64,000 nt of DNA from Turritopsis dohrnii (lineage: Eukaryota; Cnidaria; Hydrozoa; Anthoathecata; Oceaniidae), in NCBI GenBank assembly GCA_027922465.2, contig BQMF02000747.1, positions 62,001-126,000 of the forward strand, in the 5' to 3' direction. A program made the position numbers and the translations under genes. The number at the start of each line of letters is the position of its first letter. Positions within the stretch are counted from its first letter, which is position 1. A model generated the notes under the pieces. It saw only the letters and a program-made list of their open reading frames with translations, was not told the origin of the DNA and made no database searches. Positions 34,175 to 46,429 of the stretch are shown here, one piece after another.

Positions 34175-34563
34175 GGCCATGTGACTGAATCATTGCATTG
34201 CATTCCAATCGAACGCAAGGTTTTTAGGGAAATATCTCGAGAACCAATTGGGATAACTGACGTTTTTTGGGGTCAGCGGTACAGGCAATGGGGTGATGAA
34301 AGTTTTGGGTCCAAATATTTTTGTGTGGTGCCTATGACGTCATCAAAACTTTTGATCGGCGATTTCTCTCTAACGGTTGATTGTAGTGAAACAATCCCAT
34401 ACACTTTTTTGATCAGTTTTTTGAGCTATACAACATGGGTACCTTTTCTGTGTCCAATTCGCAAATTGAAATTTTGCATCAAGGGGTTCGTAGATGGGAA
34501 AGGCGAATTTGACACATCCTTTCGAAGTTAAACTTGGTAAAAAGTTTTACCCGGGGTACTAGT
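34175..34563. repeat. Interspersed repeat, family R, copy 2
   Basis: CATTGCATTG, ATATCTCGAGAACCAATTGG, GCAATGGGGTGATGAAA, TGATCAGTTTTTTGAGCT, and an end AAAAGTTTTACCCGGGGTAC then TAGT. Diverged counterpart of 25595-25960. Confidence 0.7.
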
Positions 34564-35926
34564 AATTATATAATAATATAATATAAAAATAATATAATTT
34601 ATAAAATATGATAATATAAAAATATATAATAATTAAAGATAATTTATAATTGATTAACAATCATAAAACATTATTCATATAACATTTTATTGTTAAAAAG
34701 AACAAAAGAAATAGATATTTTTGGTTCTTCTGTAAAATTATTACGTTACTCAAGTTCTCACTGAAACGATAATATTGTTATGGTAACGTTATATTCTTAA
34801 ATCAATAACGTTATAAGGTTTTATCGTTATAACAACATCATTGTTTACAAATAAATTTGTCTCTTGTTTATTAGAAAACACACGACAGGAAACACCCAGA
34901 ACAGGAATTGCACTTTAAAACTATGCCGTTTATGTTTCATAGAAAAAAATAATCTCCTGAGTTTCTTGCAGCTGTTAAAAACTAGTTTAGGAAAACAGGG
35001 AACAAATCAATTTTAAAAAAATCGAATACAAATATGATCAGGCAAACACGTATGGCTTCGTTTTAAGGATTTTAACACAACATCAGTTTCTTTTGACTTT
35101 CGATTGCATGTTAAAAAGAACCGACTACCTGGCTCTCATTCAGTTACAGATAAAAGATACAATAGTTATTTTAAAAACTACAACAAATAGAAACTGTCCG
35201 CTATAATTCTATTATAAGTTGTTCGACAGGATTGCTATTGCAATCCCTTGGGGAAAACGTTTTATGTTCAAAAAGGTGTATTTTCACTCAGGGAAAGTTT
35301 TTAACAGAGCATTAACATTTTTGTTAAGATCTTGGAGGGCCGCATACACACTCTTTATGGTAAATTTGTTAAATGCTTAAATTTGGCTTCATTCTATCTA
35401 TGAGAAAAACATCTTTTAAAAAGATCTTTTATTTGCATTGCATTGTATTGCGTCTTCATTTCAAAAAGATTCGAACACACTCTGACTGTTTCTGTATGCA
35501 AATATTCGATATGAACTCTCTGGTGCTTTGGAAGAAATCTCATTTTGGTTTTATATAGTTATCTTGGACTATTGTGTTTGTTTGATAGCATATAAAAATA
35601 AAAGATTTATTTTATTGGAAATTCGGAAAAAAAAGTTAGCATAAAATGAAAGTATTGACTGAGTGCCATAACATGTTAGTAAGATGTCTGTTTTTTGGAA
35701 AATAATGTGTGATAATGACATAGCAATAATGAATAGTGATCAGCATTTATGTATGTACTACACTTATAAAGTGGTTAATTTTAATTCCAGCAGAAATATA
35801 TTGTCAAACATTCATTGTTATATATAAAATAAAAATTCTGCATCAAGTATATGAGTATAGTTGAACCATCATAATTATAACATTCAACATGGGTATTTAT
35901 GCCATTGATTTAGACTTAGCTATTTA
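34564..35926. other. No gene seen
   Basis: Very AT-rich, with ATAATATAAT simple sequence at 34568-34650. No exon or element recognised. Confidence 0.4.
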
Positions 35927-36052
35927 TTTGACTTTTCTCTGGTAACTGAACGTTGAGTGGATATAGATACAAGCACATCGTCAATAACATCCTTCAACTT
36001 TCTGATTGTCTGATCCCACAGCATTCATACTGGGAAATCTATCCACGAATCT
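35927..36052 (-). pseudogene. Receptor copy C: relic of exon 7
   Basis: Aligns by eye with exon 7 of copy B: GACTTTTCT, GGTAACTG, ACGTTG, CACATC, then CAGCATTCATACTGGGAAAT and CTATCCA. It carries an internal deletion of roughly 100 nt that removes the WLFQYKPFE to WPNN segment. Flanking intron homology continues at 36241-36330 (AGATGCAATTTTAATCATGT) and at 37680-37760 (GTATATCACACAA; CCAATAATAGGAT), broken by about 1.3 kb of unrelated DNA. No other exon of this copy was found. Confidence 0.65.
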
Positions 36053-36054
36053 AA

Positions 36055-36240
36055 AGTGGGACTGTCACACATATTTTGATACACGTATCATATGCAAATT
36101 TAACATCTGATTGGCCAGATCGACTTATCTCAATGTGTTTTGATACAATACATAAAAAGTTAAAAAGAACTCAGCTTTTTCAATGCAATACACATATCAA
36201 AACCTTTTTAAATACGTAAAATATGTAAGTGGAAATCCTG
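36055..36240. mobile_element. Possible decayed MITE inside copy C
   Basis: An insertion of about 185 bp relative to copy B. It has weakly inverted ends: CACACATATTTTGATACACG on the left and, reverse complemented, TCCACTTACATATTTTACGT on the right. Decay makes the limits uncertain. Confidence 0.3.
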
Positions 36241-36330
36241 CTTAACAATAAAGTTTATTAAGATGCAATTTTAATCATGTCATATATATCTTAATTGGTC
36301 AGTTTTTTCTTGGTGTCAATTTTACGTGCA

Positions 36331-38798
36331 ATTTCATTATAATCGCTCACCTAAATCACTTAACTTGCATACACAAACCAAATTTTGTTGGATTCGATTA
36401 AATTTTTTTTCATAACTTAGATAATGTTATGAACATCTTGTGTTTATCTGGAGAGATAATTGAAACTTACACTTCATAAATAATAGTGGACTTCCATACA
36501 GCTGCGTTTTATGCTCGAGTGGTAAAAGCTCAAGAGAATTTTGCTTATGTTTTTGCTAAGGTAAAATGAATGCACAATAGTAGATCCTAGTGTCATCCAG
36601 AGGAATATCAACAAATAACAAGTGGTGCAAGTGCAATACCAGCAGTACATGATGTTGAAACATCAATCAAAAATGACGAAAATAGAAATGGAGCGCTACC
36701 CCCATTTGTGGAACACAAGCACATAATCACATCATATATCAAATTTTAAGAATGAATGTCAGGAATGAAAAGTTTGGAAAGCCAGGTCAGTTCTCAGTAT
36801 ATACCTACTAACAGCCCAGATTGTGTCTGTTGTTTTGATTATATTAAACATGACAGATAGCTAGCTGTCTGATTCAATTTCCTAATTTTTATCGTTTTTA
36901 GTAAACTTCTTGAAAGCACAGTGGAAAAATCTACGAGACACGCTGAAACGTTGCATTCTCAAGAGATCTAGCATGAAAATGTCAGGAGCAGCAACACAAC
37001 TTTACTTAAGTACAAGTATTTTAGTCAGTTTAGATGTAACTTTACTCAAGATTCATTCAATGTGGAAATGCCACAAGTTATAAGTTAAGATATTTCTTTT
37101 GTATTTGTGAGCTAGTTTTGAAATGCTGCTACCATTTTACGATATGGCTGTTGTTATCACTTTACTTTACCATTTTATTACATTTGAAATTCTGCCCAAA
37201 ACTTTATAGCCCTTTGCTATCTCCTAGGCCTAAGTTATGATGCCAGTATGCATTTAAAATTTGTAAGTATAAATAAGGCCTAACTAAAGAACATCAGAAA
37301 TTAGTTTTACAAAAAAAAAAAGAAATATGCATAATGCGTGATCAAAATTTGATTTTTTAAAAGACCCTATGTAAGAAAACAAATATCATCAAAAAAAGTA
37401 AATTAAAATGAAAGTCTAAAATTTATCAGAAATACGAAACTTTAAACTTTAACTTTAAAAAACATTAAAGAAGAAGAAAATATAAAAAGGTTTTGATGAG
37501 TTAAAATAACAACAACTTTTCAATGAATATATATTATTATTAACTGTATGAAAGCTTCGAAGCACAAGACATAAACAAGAAAAAATTGAAAACAAAACAA
37601 GATTTGTAATTGCACATCGGAACTACTGAATAAAGTTTGTGTGAGCGATTAATTGCAGGTCTGGCAATTTCTACATTGACTACAAGTCTGGATGTATATC
37701 ACACAACTCATCAATTGTGCAAACAAAACCATTATCCCAATAATAGGATTTAGTACAAAATCAGTTGATCATTGGCTTATATGAATGATATTGAACGATA
37801 AACAAATATTTTTAGGTTTGTTTTTAATTATACACAAGAAAAATTAAAAACAACAATGTATATATGCAAAATATTTTAATCTGGCACTTGTCCTTTGTTC
37901 TAAACATTTATATGCTGCATAATTGAAACAAATTTTTTTTGATATCAATGAAAACATGAAATATCATCATAGAAATCATGGCAAATTCTTAATCTTCAAC
38001 TTTAGTCGTTCATTTTTATTATCATTAGAATTTTTTTACACTGGACTGTATATTGGACAATAATTTTGGAAAAATGATTTTGGATATAGCAAAATGTAGT
38101 CTTAGGATAAAAAATTGATTTTATAAGTTTCATTAATTTCTACATGCCTTTTATTTTTGCGCCCTTCCTCAAACCTGTCAATGAAAGCTTTTTCTCTCCT
38201 ATATTAGTGGACTAATTTGTATCATAAGTCTCAAAATGCATCTACTTCCAAATTCTTTATAAAAATTATATACATCAATTTCTCATTTTTCTATCAAAAC
38301 TTTTAGTTATTGTTTCATTCAATCATGGAATCAAAATAAAATAAAGAGATTTTGCCTTTGCTGTATTTTTATACTACATAAGACACAGAAAACACAAGAC
38401 ATAATTACTATTGAAGACTGAGTGATATTGTATATCTTAATGGTACTAATTTTCATGGTTTTTCACAATTTTGCACAAAAATAAAGTCCTTTTGCTTTTA
38501 ATTTTTCAAATTTGGAACATTACAAAGCACTGAATTTTTGACAGTTCATGAAAATTAATACCCACGAAAAATTCTAAAAAGAGTCATCCGCAAAGATTAA
38601 TACCCGTGAAATATATTTTTTTTGGAAAAAAAATACTGTGAAAAATTAGTACCAGTGAAAATTAGTACCATGAAGGTATAAATTACGTCTCTTGTCAACA
38701 CGCTACAGGACAGGACAAACAAAAAGCAGGCAGAATAACAAATGAAACATCAGTGTAAATGAGTGTGTTCAAGGTGAAGCAGATCAATCAAAAAACAA
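36331..38798. other. No gene seen
   Basis: AT-rich; it includes the DNA that splits copy C and a short block near 38560-38700 with GAAAATTAATACCCACGAAA-type motifs related to other fold-back repeats in the window. Confidence 0.4.
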
Positions 38799-39612
38799 TC
38801 AATAGGAATTTAGAAAAGTAGATTTCAAAGTAGATTTCAGCTTAGGCAAACACAAACCCATCAGTTTAGAAGTGTTGGCTAAGTCATGACAAAATTGCCA
38901 AGACAGCATAGACTGGTGTCTTACAGATTTGAGGCCATAACTAGAGGTGCGAACAAGACAGGAGTTAATGAGGCCTCTGGTGGAGGCTCTCGTATTGTAA
39001 GCATGAGAGAAATCAACTGCAAATGTGTTGAGTAAGGGTGAAGGGAGGTTAGCATGATACACAGAATGTAAAAAAGTTACAACCCAATTTAGCAAATAAA
39101 GGTTCCACTGGGGCATTAAAATCAGCAAAACACATCAAACGAACAGCACAATTTTGCAGAGCTATGATCCGACACATATACATAGATACAGGCTGGCCCC
39201 AAACTTGTGCACAATAAGTGTGAATCAAAAAGAGCAAAGTAGATAGAAACAAGGGTCTCTCGGGGTACTATGTACATAGAACTCTTAGTTTACATTGGCA
39301 CGCTTGAGTTTGACAGCGATACTATCAATCTGAGGTTTCCAATTCAAGTTAGAATCAATCAAAATTCCAAGGTATTTAATGTGGCTATTCGGAAAAATCT
39401 TTTCACCACCAATTGACACTTTAACTTCGAAATCAACATGCTTAGAAGGGTGTTTAAAGATCAAGTCTTCCCAGGGTTAAGAGCAATTTTGTTAGCATTA
39501 AGCCAGTGCCAAAGGAACTTGAGATCTAAATTAACTTTTTTGTTAAGAGATTTGAGAGATTTGCTGAAGTGAAGGAGATTCGAGGCTGAGAGAGTCATGG
39601 TACATGAAGTCA
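38799..39612 (-). pseudogene. 3' fragment of a second LINE (reverse transcriptase C-terminal part)
   Basis: Read on the minus strand, the pieces give the segment just after the catalytic YADD box (KKVNLDLKFLWHWLNANKIA; KYLGILIDSNLNWKPQID), then LLFLIHTYCAQVWG and LMCFADFNAPVEPLF, then YNTRAS and TSSYGLKSVRHQSMLSW. This is the order of the thumb and C-terminal region of jockey/CR1-type LINE proteins. Stops and frameshifts separate the pieces (for example after KLKRANVN). The endonuclease and the RT core are missing, as expected of a 5'-truncated dead copy. It differs clearly in sequence from the intact LINE at 12-15 kb. Confidence 0.75.
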
Positions 39613-39931
39613 GGTATACGAAAGTGCCAATAGTGCTTAAATTTCCTTTAATACCGTCATGTTTTTTTTATAACATAAAATTTGAATCTTTCCTGTCCGC
39701 AGTAACAGTTTAATACATATATATACTTACTGGATAAAGACTATTCCCAATTCATTATTTATATAGAACGTTTCGATCTAAAATTACAACAAAATACAAA
39801 ACGTATAAACGGTATGTAGCTGTCGTTGTGTTGTCCCAGCTTGGACGAGAGCGATCACTGTGTTCCTGAGGCGTCCGGGAAAGTGTTGGCAGAGCACCTT
39901 CTCGAGTGTGTCACGCTACGCAAAAGAAACA
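39613..39931. other. Unassigned sequence
   Basis: A GC-richer stretch at 39820-39925 lies immediately left of the MITE. It may be part of a unit with 40302-40900, since the MITE interrupts it, but no coding identity was established. Confidence 0.3.
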
Positions 39932-39933
39932 TA

Positions 39934-40299
39934 CACGTATTTTTTTTCATAAGCAACCCAGCTTTTAACCGCCGAGGAAAGTTGCTTAAAAAAAGTCTTA
40001 AAATCCCTAGGAAAGTTGCTTAACGGTTGCTTACATAAATTTTAGTTTTTTCAAGCATTTATCAAACATTTGTACTTTTGAAACGTCAAATAACATTCAA
40101 GCGACGAGCGGCGTGGAGAAGATTGGGTGTTAAATGAAACAAACATTTATAATCAAACCATAAAACATGAAAAAATATCACATGCTAGAAATTTTATGTT
40201 GCTTATACAAAAGCTTGCTCCTAGGAAAGTTGCTTAATTTTTTTTGAAGATTTGCTTAGGGTTGCTTATAAACTGGTTGCTTATAAAAAAAAATACGTG
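39934..40299. mobile_element. Tc1/mariner-type MITE, 366 bp, TA target duplication
   Basis: CACGTATTTTTTTTCATAAG at the left is mirrored by CTTATAAAAAAAAATACGTG at the right, with TA on both sides (39932-39933 and 40300-40301). Sub-terminal AGCAACC, GGTTGCTT and GGAAAGTTGCTTAA motifs repeat inside. No coding sequence. Confidence 0.8.
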
Positions 40300-40301
40300 T
40301 A

Positions 40302-41400
40302 GTGATATACCACTTGTCCCCAAATTTCTGCGACCTGGTCAACCAAACCAAACCAAATTTTGATGTCAGTCGTACACGCTGGGGAGGCAAAAAGTTCCTA
40401 ATGGTGCTGGGGTTCAGCAAAATGCCTGCTTGTGCAGCATTATGACAGGCAGTTGACATAATTACATAACACTACCAGTAAATGCACCATCGCAACTAGC
40501 GATGATGGACTATTACTTCGAAATACCATCACAAGCTAAGGTATTCAGCGGAAAAACAAAGAACAACATTAGTTACAACATTACAAAACGATATAAAAAA
40601 TGCATTAAAGAAAGATCCGACTTTTCCGACTAATAACAATACTGAACTCGAATTCGTAAGAACACTCGCATCCGATAGAATGGAAGAACATCGTATCGAG
40701 CATAGTTGATAGCGATGGGCAAGTTGAGAGACATCAAAATTGAATTTATTTCTCGAGACGACAGCCCGATACACAAGACAAGACAAAACAAGTTGATTGC
40801 TTTCTGCCAGTACTTCTTGAGGTCGTCAAAGTGTTAAAGTGTGTCGCTCTTTCGGTCAAAGTCCGTGAGAGTGGTATCAAACTGACTGTTGCGCCCATCA
40901 CAAGATGACAAGACGCCTTGGGGAACTAATAAAATAGAAGGTTAAAACTAATAAATAGGCAATAATTCTCTTTGGCCTAAAGCTATATTCGACACGGGAG
41001 AGCGCATGCAATGAAACATGTCAGGGACAGAGATTTATTTCAAGGAGAAATGTTTTGCTGGCAGCAAAGTCCCTGTCGCAGCACATTTTTGACAAAGATT
41101 TTCTGGTAACAAATCAAATTCATGCATACAACCATTACAACTGTTTACATGCGGCATGGACTTAACATATCGCTGAAGCATAAAAATTGCTGAAGAGAAA
41201 AATTGATGGCTGATGAAAAATTATATGAAGATGACAAAGCTAACCTTATTGATTTTGATGGGGAACATTCAGAGTTACGACGGTACTAAAAAATCGATGT
41301 TATAAAATAATAATAACAATAATAAAAAGCAAAAGCTTGTCGATCACCTTTATCAAAAAATACACTATCGAAATCCTTGAATGGAGAGAAGTGAAAAAGG
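40302..41400. other. Unassigned sequence with coding-like stretches
   Basis: A minus-strand stretch up to 40459 (CHNAAQAGILLNPSTIRNFL) and plus-strand stretches at 40500-40710 have balanced codon-like composition. I recognise no family. They may be remains of an old element. Confidence 0.25.
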
Positions 41401-41439
41401 CTAGTGCAAATGTCAATACGGGGAAAAGATGGAAGTTCT

Positions 41440-41753
41440 TCGATACAAACCCCTGGTAAGTGGAACATTCACTAAGTTACACCTTCATAACCGGAACTTT
41501 TGCTGGATTCTCAAACTTTTGAATTGTTAAACTTAAGCTTTTATAGAAGTCAATCTCATAAATTGAGATGTCTTATCTTAAACCTTCTGGAACCTTTTGC
41601 ACCCGTATTTTTAGAGCTTCTGATTTTTTCCCCAGAACTGTGTTTTTTTGACGAAATCAATGTTTTTTGAAAAACCTTCGGATAAGTCGAACATTCGCTA
41701 AGTGGAACCATTTTTTCCAGTTCCTTGAAAGTTCCACTTATCGAGCTGCAACT
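41440..41753. mobile_element. Decayed pogo/Tigger-like element end
   Basis: The right end, reverse complemented, reads TACAGTTGCAGCTCGATAAG then TGGAAC, resembling the CAGTTGAACCTCGATAA-type TIRs of pogo/Tigger elements. Inverted counterparts (GGTAAGTGGAACATTC; GGATAAGTCGAACATTC) occur near 41455 and 41680. The left TIR is not recovered and no transposase is seen. Confidence 0.4.
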
Positions 41754-41775
41754 GTATTCCTAATACACGTTTTTC

Positions 41776-41822
41776 TATTTATAAGAAACCCGTTTATAAG
41801 AAATCCGTTTATAAGAAACCAA
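41776..41822. repeat. Three tandem copies of a 16-bp unit
   Basis: Units of GTTTATAAGAAACCC with single-base changes. Confidence 0.7.
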
Positions 41823-42680
41823 CTAGTGAAGCCTCCAAGAATTTCAGAAACTTTTAGTATTATAGCTACAAAAAAACGAAATTTTTTTTAAGAAACTCAT
41901 AGAAATCATTGAAAAGCAAAATAATGCTTCCATACCAACTTCAAAAGGAGCCTGACAAACATATCGACAAAGTCCAGAAATCTGAACAACAGATTCGCCG
42001 CATAGTATTCACCATAGTCACAGCGATCTATATATGATTTACATTTCAACACCACAGTATCGAGTTGACGTTTTTACATGGTTAAAACTCGCTTTGAGAT
42101 CTTGTTATGTTGTTTTCATATTTTGTTTTGAAGATGATGATGACTTTGGATATACCTTTTGATTGGTTGGTTTGCTTCAGAAAGACTTGATGTTTTAGAA
42201 ACCCGATAAGAAAATTTTAGTTGGGTGCCTGGTTTCTTATAGAAACAAAATATGTAAGTGGCGACACGTGAAACATTTCCAGGCGCATCCAATGGCACAA
42301 ATCCCATTGCATGCGTCTAAAAAAGTCCGTCATGTCTCCCTAGCTTATAAAACAAAACCCAACCAACAAACTTTGTTTTTAATCATTCAATTCACATTTG
42401 ATCTAAAATGCCAACCCAATACAGTACTTAAACAGTTTCTAATGTTCTGATTATTCACTATCTTTCATTGACCAATATATTTGAAGATTGTAAGAAAAAG
42501 GAATCTTCAAACTTTATGTTTAGTCAATTTATTTATAATAACCATATGGTGCAAACGATAGCAGCATTTTAACACTAACTCGACATATAAATAAAATAGA
42601 TACAAACTCCATCCATCCGAAATAAAGCTTCAATTTTATTTCTAGCCTGAGTTATACTGGCACCATTTTATGTTTTAAAT
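41823..42680. other. No gene seen
   Basis: AT-rich sequence without a recognised exon, element or repeat. Confidence 0.35.
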
Positions 42681-42683
42681 TGA

Positions 42684-42960
42684 TTGGTAAGTGTAAATAA
42701 ACAACCACCAGAAATTACAACAAAAGAAATGCATTTGTATGAAATGCAATCATGGATACGTATTAACAATTTTATGTTTAAATCGATTTTTAAAGAAAAA
42801 TGTGAGCCAAACAACAAAAAAATTCATCTAGTAGAAATATTTTCTTCGAAAAAAATGGTTTTAGGACAAATTTTTACTTTTAAGGTATTTTTGCTGGAAA
42901 GTAGAAAGCGAAGCAAGATTTACAAAACAAAGAAAGTTAATATATTTGAAATTATGCAAC
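42684..42960. repeat. Diverged duplicate flanking the repeat array, left copy
   Basis: AACAAAAGAAATGCATTTGT, AGAAAAATGTGAGCCAAACA and ATTTTCTTCGAAAA recur in the same order and orientation at about 47190-47350 (AACAAAAGAAATATACTTGT, AAAAAAATGTAAGCAAA, CTTCTTCGAAAAT). The two copies flank the array of 43.1-46.4 kb. Confidence 0.5.
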
Positions 42961-43110
42961 TGTTTGTTATGATGACATAAAATGGTAACAAAACGAATAT
43001 CATCTAATTACTAGTATCCCACATGAAAGATTTTTAAGATTTTGATCATAAAATTCAACGTAATCTACCATTCTCTAAATTATATGAACACGTTCGTGGA
43101 TTATTATAAT

Positions 43111-43552
43111 ACTAGCCCCAAGGGCGGCGTCACTCGCTGTCCATGTTCGGCCTGCGTTGAGTTCACGAAAAATGAAATTAAGGAATTGGCAAGGGATAGT
43201 GTACTCATGTTGTAGAACTTGAAAACTGATCAAGAAAATGTATGGGATCGCTTTGCTACGACCAACCGTTACAGAGATATCGTCGATGATGACGTCACAC
43301 ACACGTCCTCACAAAAAAATTATGCCTAAATTTTTCGCTGCCCCATCGCCTGTATCGCGGACCCCCAAAAAGCGTCAGTTATCCCTATTGGTTACCGAGA
43401 TAATTTTCCTTAAAGTCTAGTCGTCTCAATGGAATTGCTTCACACTGACGTCGCTCAAAAGATAAGAAATCATTTCTCTCACAGCTCGCCTACCATTTTG
43501 AGTGACAGACAGACAGACAAACAGACGGAGAATCGGCAATTAATATATATAG
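43111..43552. repeat. Array unit 0: family R joined to a GACA tail
   Basis: Head ACTAGCCCCAAGGGCGGCGT, body with reversed family R motifs (CCATCGCCTGTATCGCGG; ATTGGTTACCGAGAT), tail ACAGACAGACAAACAGACGG then AGAATCGGC and AATTAATATATATAG. This links family R and the array units as variants of one element type. Confidence 0.65.
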
Positions 43553-44544
43553 ACGCCAAGGCGGCGTCGCTCACCGCCCATGTTCAGCCTGCGTTGTATC
43601 ACCACCTGCTCCAAATTATTGCACTTAAAACCAGCGATAAGACTTCCTTTGCTGCGCTGGCATGGCTTTATCGCTAAATAAAGCTCGTTTGCACATGAAG
43701 AGAAATACGTTCCTGGTGTTTCAAATCTTGCATGTTCTTAACTCAGCCGTTTATTGTCACGGTCGCATTTAAAATGTCAGCAGACTTTCTTGCTTTACGC
43801 AATGCATTCCGAACGTGAACTTCACGTGATTTTTCTTTACAATTTTAAACCAATCAAATATCAGTTTAATAATACACTCAAAACGCAGAGAGAAAAAACT
43901 TTTCAACTTATTATTAGCTTTTGTTTAACGCGATCTAACATGGGTGCTGTCAGAAGTAGGTAAAAAAATGGTTTCTCTTCTTAAAAAGATCACACGGGAG
44001 GAGAAAAAAATGCACGTGCTAAATGAATGAAGTGAATAAAAAACGTTCGATCAGATTAAAATAGATTAAAAGAAATCGATTAAAAGAAATTAAGACAACT
44101 ATTAAGACAAAAGCAAAAAAATATTTTGTTTCAAGATTCTCTTTTTTTTACCTATCGGTTTTTAAACATTTTGATTGTTCGAAAAAAGTTCACCCGTCTC
44201 AGACAGTCAGGAAAGCGTTAGGATACACTGGCAAACCGCACATGCTGCCACGTTCTGCCGCTGCTGCTTTTTGTCCAAAATGTTTAATCAGTTAGTTTCT
44301 TAGTTGATGCATTGTTTTCAAAGCCAAGTCAACGTGGAATATAAAACTGCAATAATAATAAAAACAAAACGTTATTAGTTCACCAGCCAAAAAAAGTCAC
44401 GTTCGATTGGGGTTGCAATGTATTTGCTTCGAACTCAAGTCGCACACAAATAAAGAAATGATTTCGCTCACAACTCAATCTACCATTTTGCGTGACTTAC
44501 AAACAAACAGACAGACAGACAGAGAATCGGCTATTAATATATAG
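43553..44544. repeat. Array unit 1, type A
   Basis: Head CGCCAAGGCGGCGTCGCTCA, then CCCATGTTCAGCCTGCGTTG, a body with GAAATACGTTCCTGGTGTTT and AAAATGTCAGCAGACTTTC, ending in ACAGACAGACAGAGAATCGG then CTATTAATATATAG. About 990 bp. Confidence 0.8.
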
Positions 44545-45414
44545 ACTAGCCGCCAAGGCGGCGTCGCTCGCCGCCCATGTCCACCTGCTCTGTATCACTC
44601 TATCAATAAACGTCAAATTTCCTTATAAACGGCTCGTACAACTTGTGTTCAACCAGAAGCAGATTCGAAGTCACAACCTCTGGTAAAACCAATCTTTTAT
44701 CAGTGTAACAATACACTCAAAACGTAGAGAGAGAAAACTTCAACTTTTTATTAGCTTTTGTTTTAAAAAAGTTACACGCTCTAACATGGGTGCTATCAAA
44801 CGTAAGGGGGGAAATGGTTTTTCTTCTTAAAAAGACCACACGGGAGGAGAGAAAAAAAGGCACGTGCTAAATGAATAAAGTGAATAAAAAAAACGTTCGA
44901 TCTGAAGCGCGAAACAATTAAAAAAAGAAATTAAATTATTAAAAGAAAAGCAAAAAAATATTTTGTTTCATGATAGCTATTCTTTTTTTACCTATCGGTT
45001 TTAAACATTTTGATTGCTCGAAAAAAAAGTTCACCCGTCTCAGACAGTCAGGCAAGGAGACGTTAGGATACACTGACAAACCGAACATGCTACCACGTTC
45101 TGCCACTGCTTCTTTTTGTCCAAAATGTTTAATCAGTTAGTTTCTTTGTATTTAGTTGATGTATTGTTTTCAAAGCCAACGTAGTCAACGTAGTCCTTGG
45201 AAGATAAAACTAACAATAATAATAAAAACAAAACGTTGGTCCTATTAGTTCATCAGCCAAAAAAAGTCACGTTCGATTGGGGATGTAATGTATTTGCTTC
45301 GAACTCACGTCGCACATAAAAAAAGAAACAATTTCGCTTACAACTCAATCTACCATTTTGCGTGACTTACAAACAAACAAACAGACAGACAGAGAATCGG
45401 CTATTAATATATAG
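44545..45414. repeat. Array unit 2, type B
   Basis: Head ACTAGCCGCCAAGGCGGCGT, then CCATGTCCACCTGCTCTGTA and ATAAACGGCTCGTACAACTT. The last roughly 600 bp match unit 1 closely. Type B replaces about 250 bp of the type A left part. About 870 bp. Confidence 0.8.
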
Positions 45415-46411
45415 ACTAGCCGCCAAGGCGGCGTCGCTCGCCGCCCATGTTCAGCCTGCGTTGTGTCCCCACCTGCTCCAAACTATTGCACTTAGAACCA
45501 GCGATAAGACTTCCTTTGCTGCTGGCTTTATCGCTTAATAAATTTTGTTTGCACGTCAAGAGAAATACGTTCTTGGTGTTTCAAATCTTGCATATTCTTA
45601 ACACAAATGTTCATTGTCGCGGTCGCATTTAAAATGTCAGCAGACTTTCTTGCTTTACACAATGCATTCCGAACGTGAACTTCACGTGGTTTTTATTTAC
45701 GACTTTAAACCAATCAAATATCAGTTTAACAATACACTCAAAACGCAGAGAGAAAAAACTTTTCAACTTATTATTACCTTTTGTTTTACGCGCTCTACCA
45801 TGGGTGCTGTCAGAAGTAGATGAAAAAATGGTTTCTCTCAAAAAGATCACACGGGAGGAGAAACAAATGCACGTGCTAAATGAATGAAGTGAATAAAAAA
45901 CGTTCGATCAGATTAAAATAGATTAAAAGAAATCGATTAAAAGAAATTAAGACAAAAGCAAAAAAATATTTTTGTTTCATGATACTCTTTTTTTATCTAT
46001 CGGTTTTTAAACATTTTTATTACTCCAAAAAAAGTTCGCCCGTCTCAGACAGTCAGGCAAGCGTTAGAATACACTGGCAAACCGCACATGCTGCCATGTT
46101 CTGCCACTGCTGCTTTTTGTCCAAAATGTTTAATCCGTTAGTTTCATTGTATTTAGTTGATGTATTGTTTTCAAAACCAAGTCAACGGTGGTCTTTGGAA
46201 TATAAACTAACAATAATATTAAAAACAAAACGTTATCTCTATTGGTTCACCAGCCAAAAACAGTCACGTTCGATTGGGGTTGCAATGTATTTGTTTCGAA
46301 CTCACGTCGCACACAAAAAAAGAAATAATTTCGCTCACAACTCAATCTACCATTTTGCGTGACTTACAAACAAACAAACAGACAGACGGAGAATCGGCTA
46401 TTAATATATAG
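45415..46411. repeat. Array unit 3, type A
   Basis: Head ACTAGCCGCCAAGGCGGCGT with TTCAGCCTGCGTTGTGTCC, the type A body, and tail ending CTATTAATATATAG. It is followed by a stub of a further head (ACTAGACGCCAAGG, 46417-46431) that breaks off. Confidence 0.8.
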
Positions 46412-46429
46412 ATAGACTAGACGCCAAGG

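Noticed and set aside
43754..45887. Pairs of near-identical 60-70 codon frames
   Set aside because: They recur because the repeat units recur; stops interrupt them and no domain is present.
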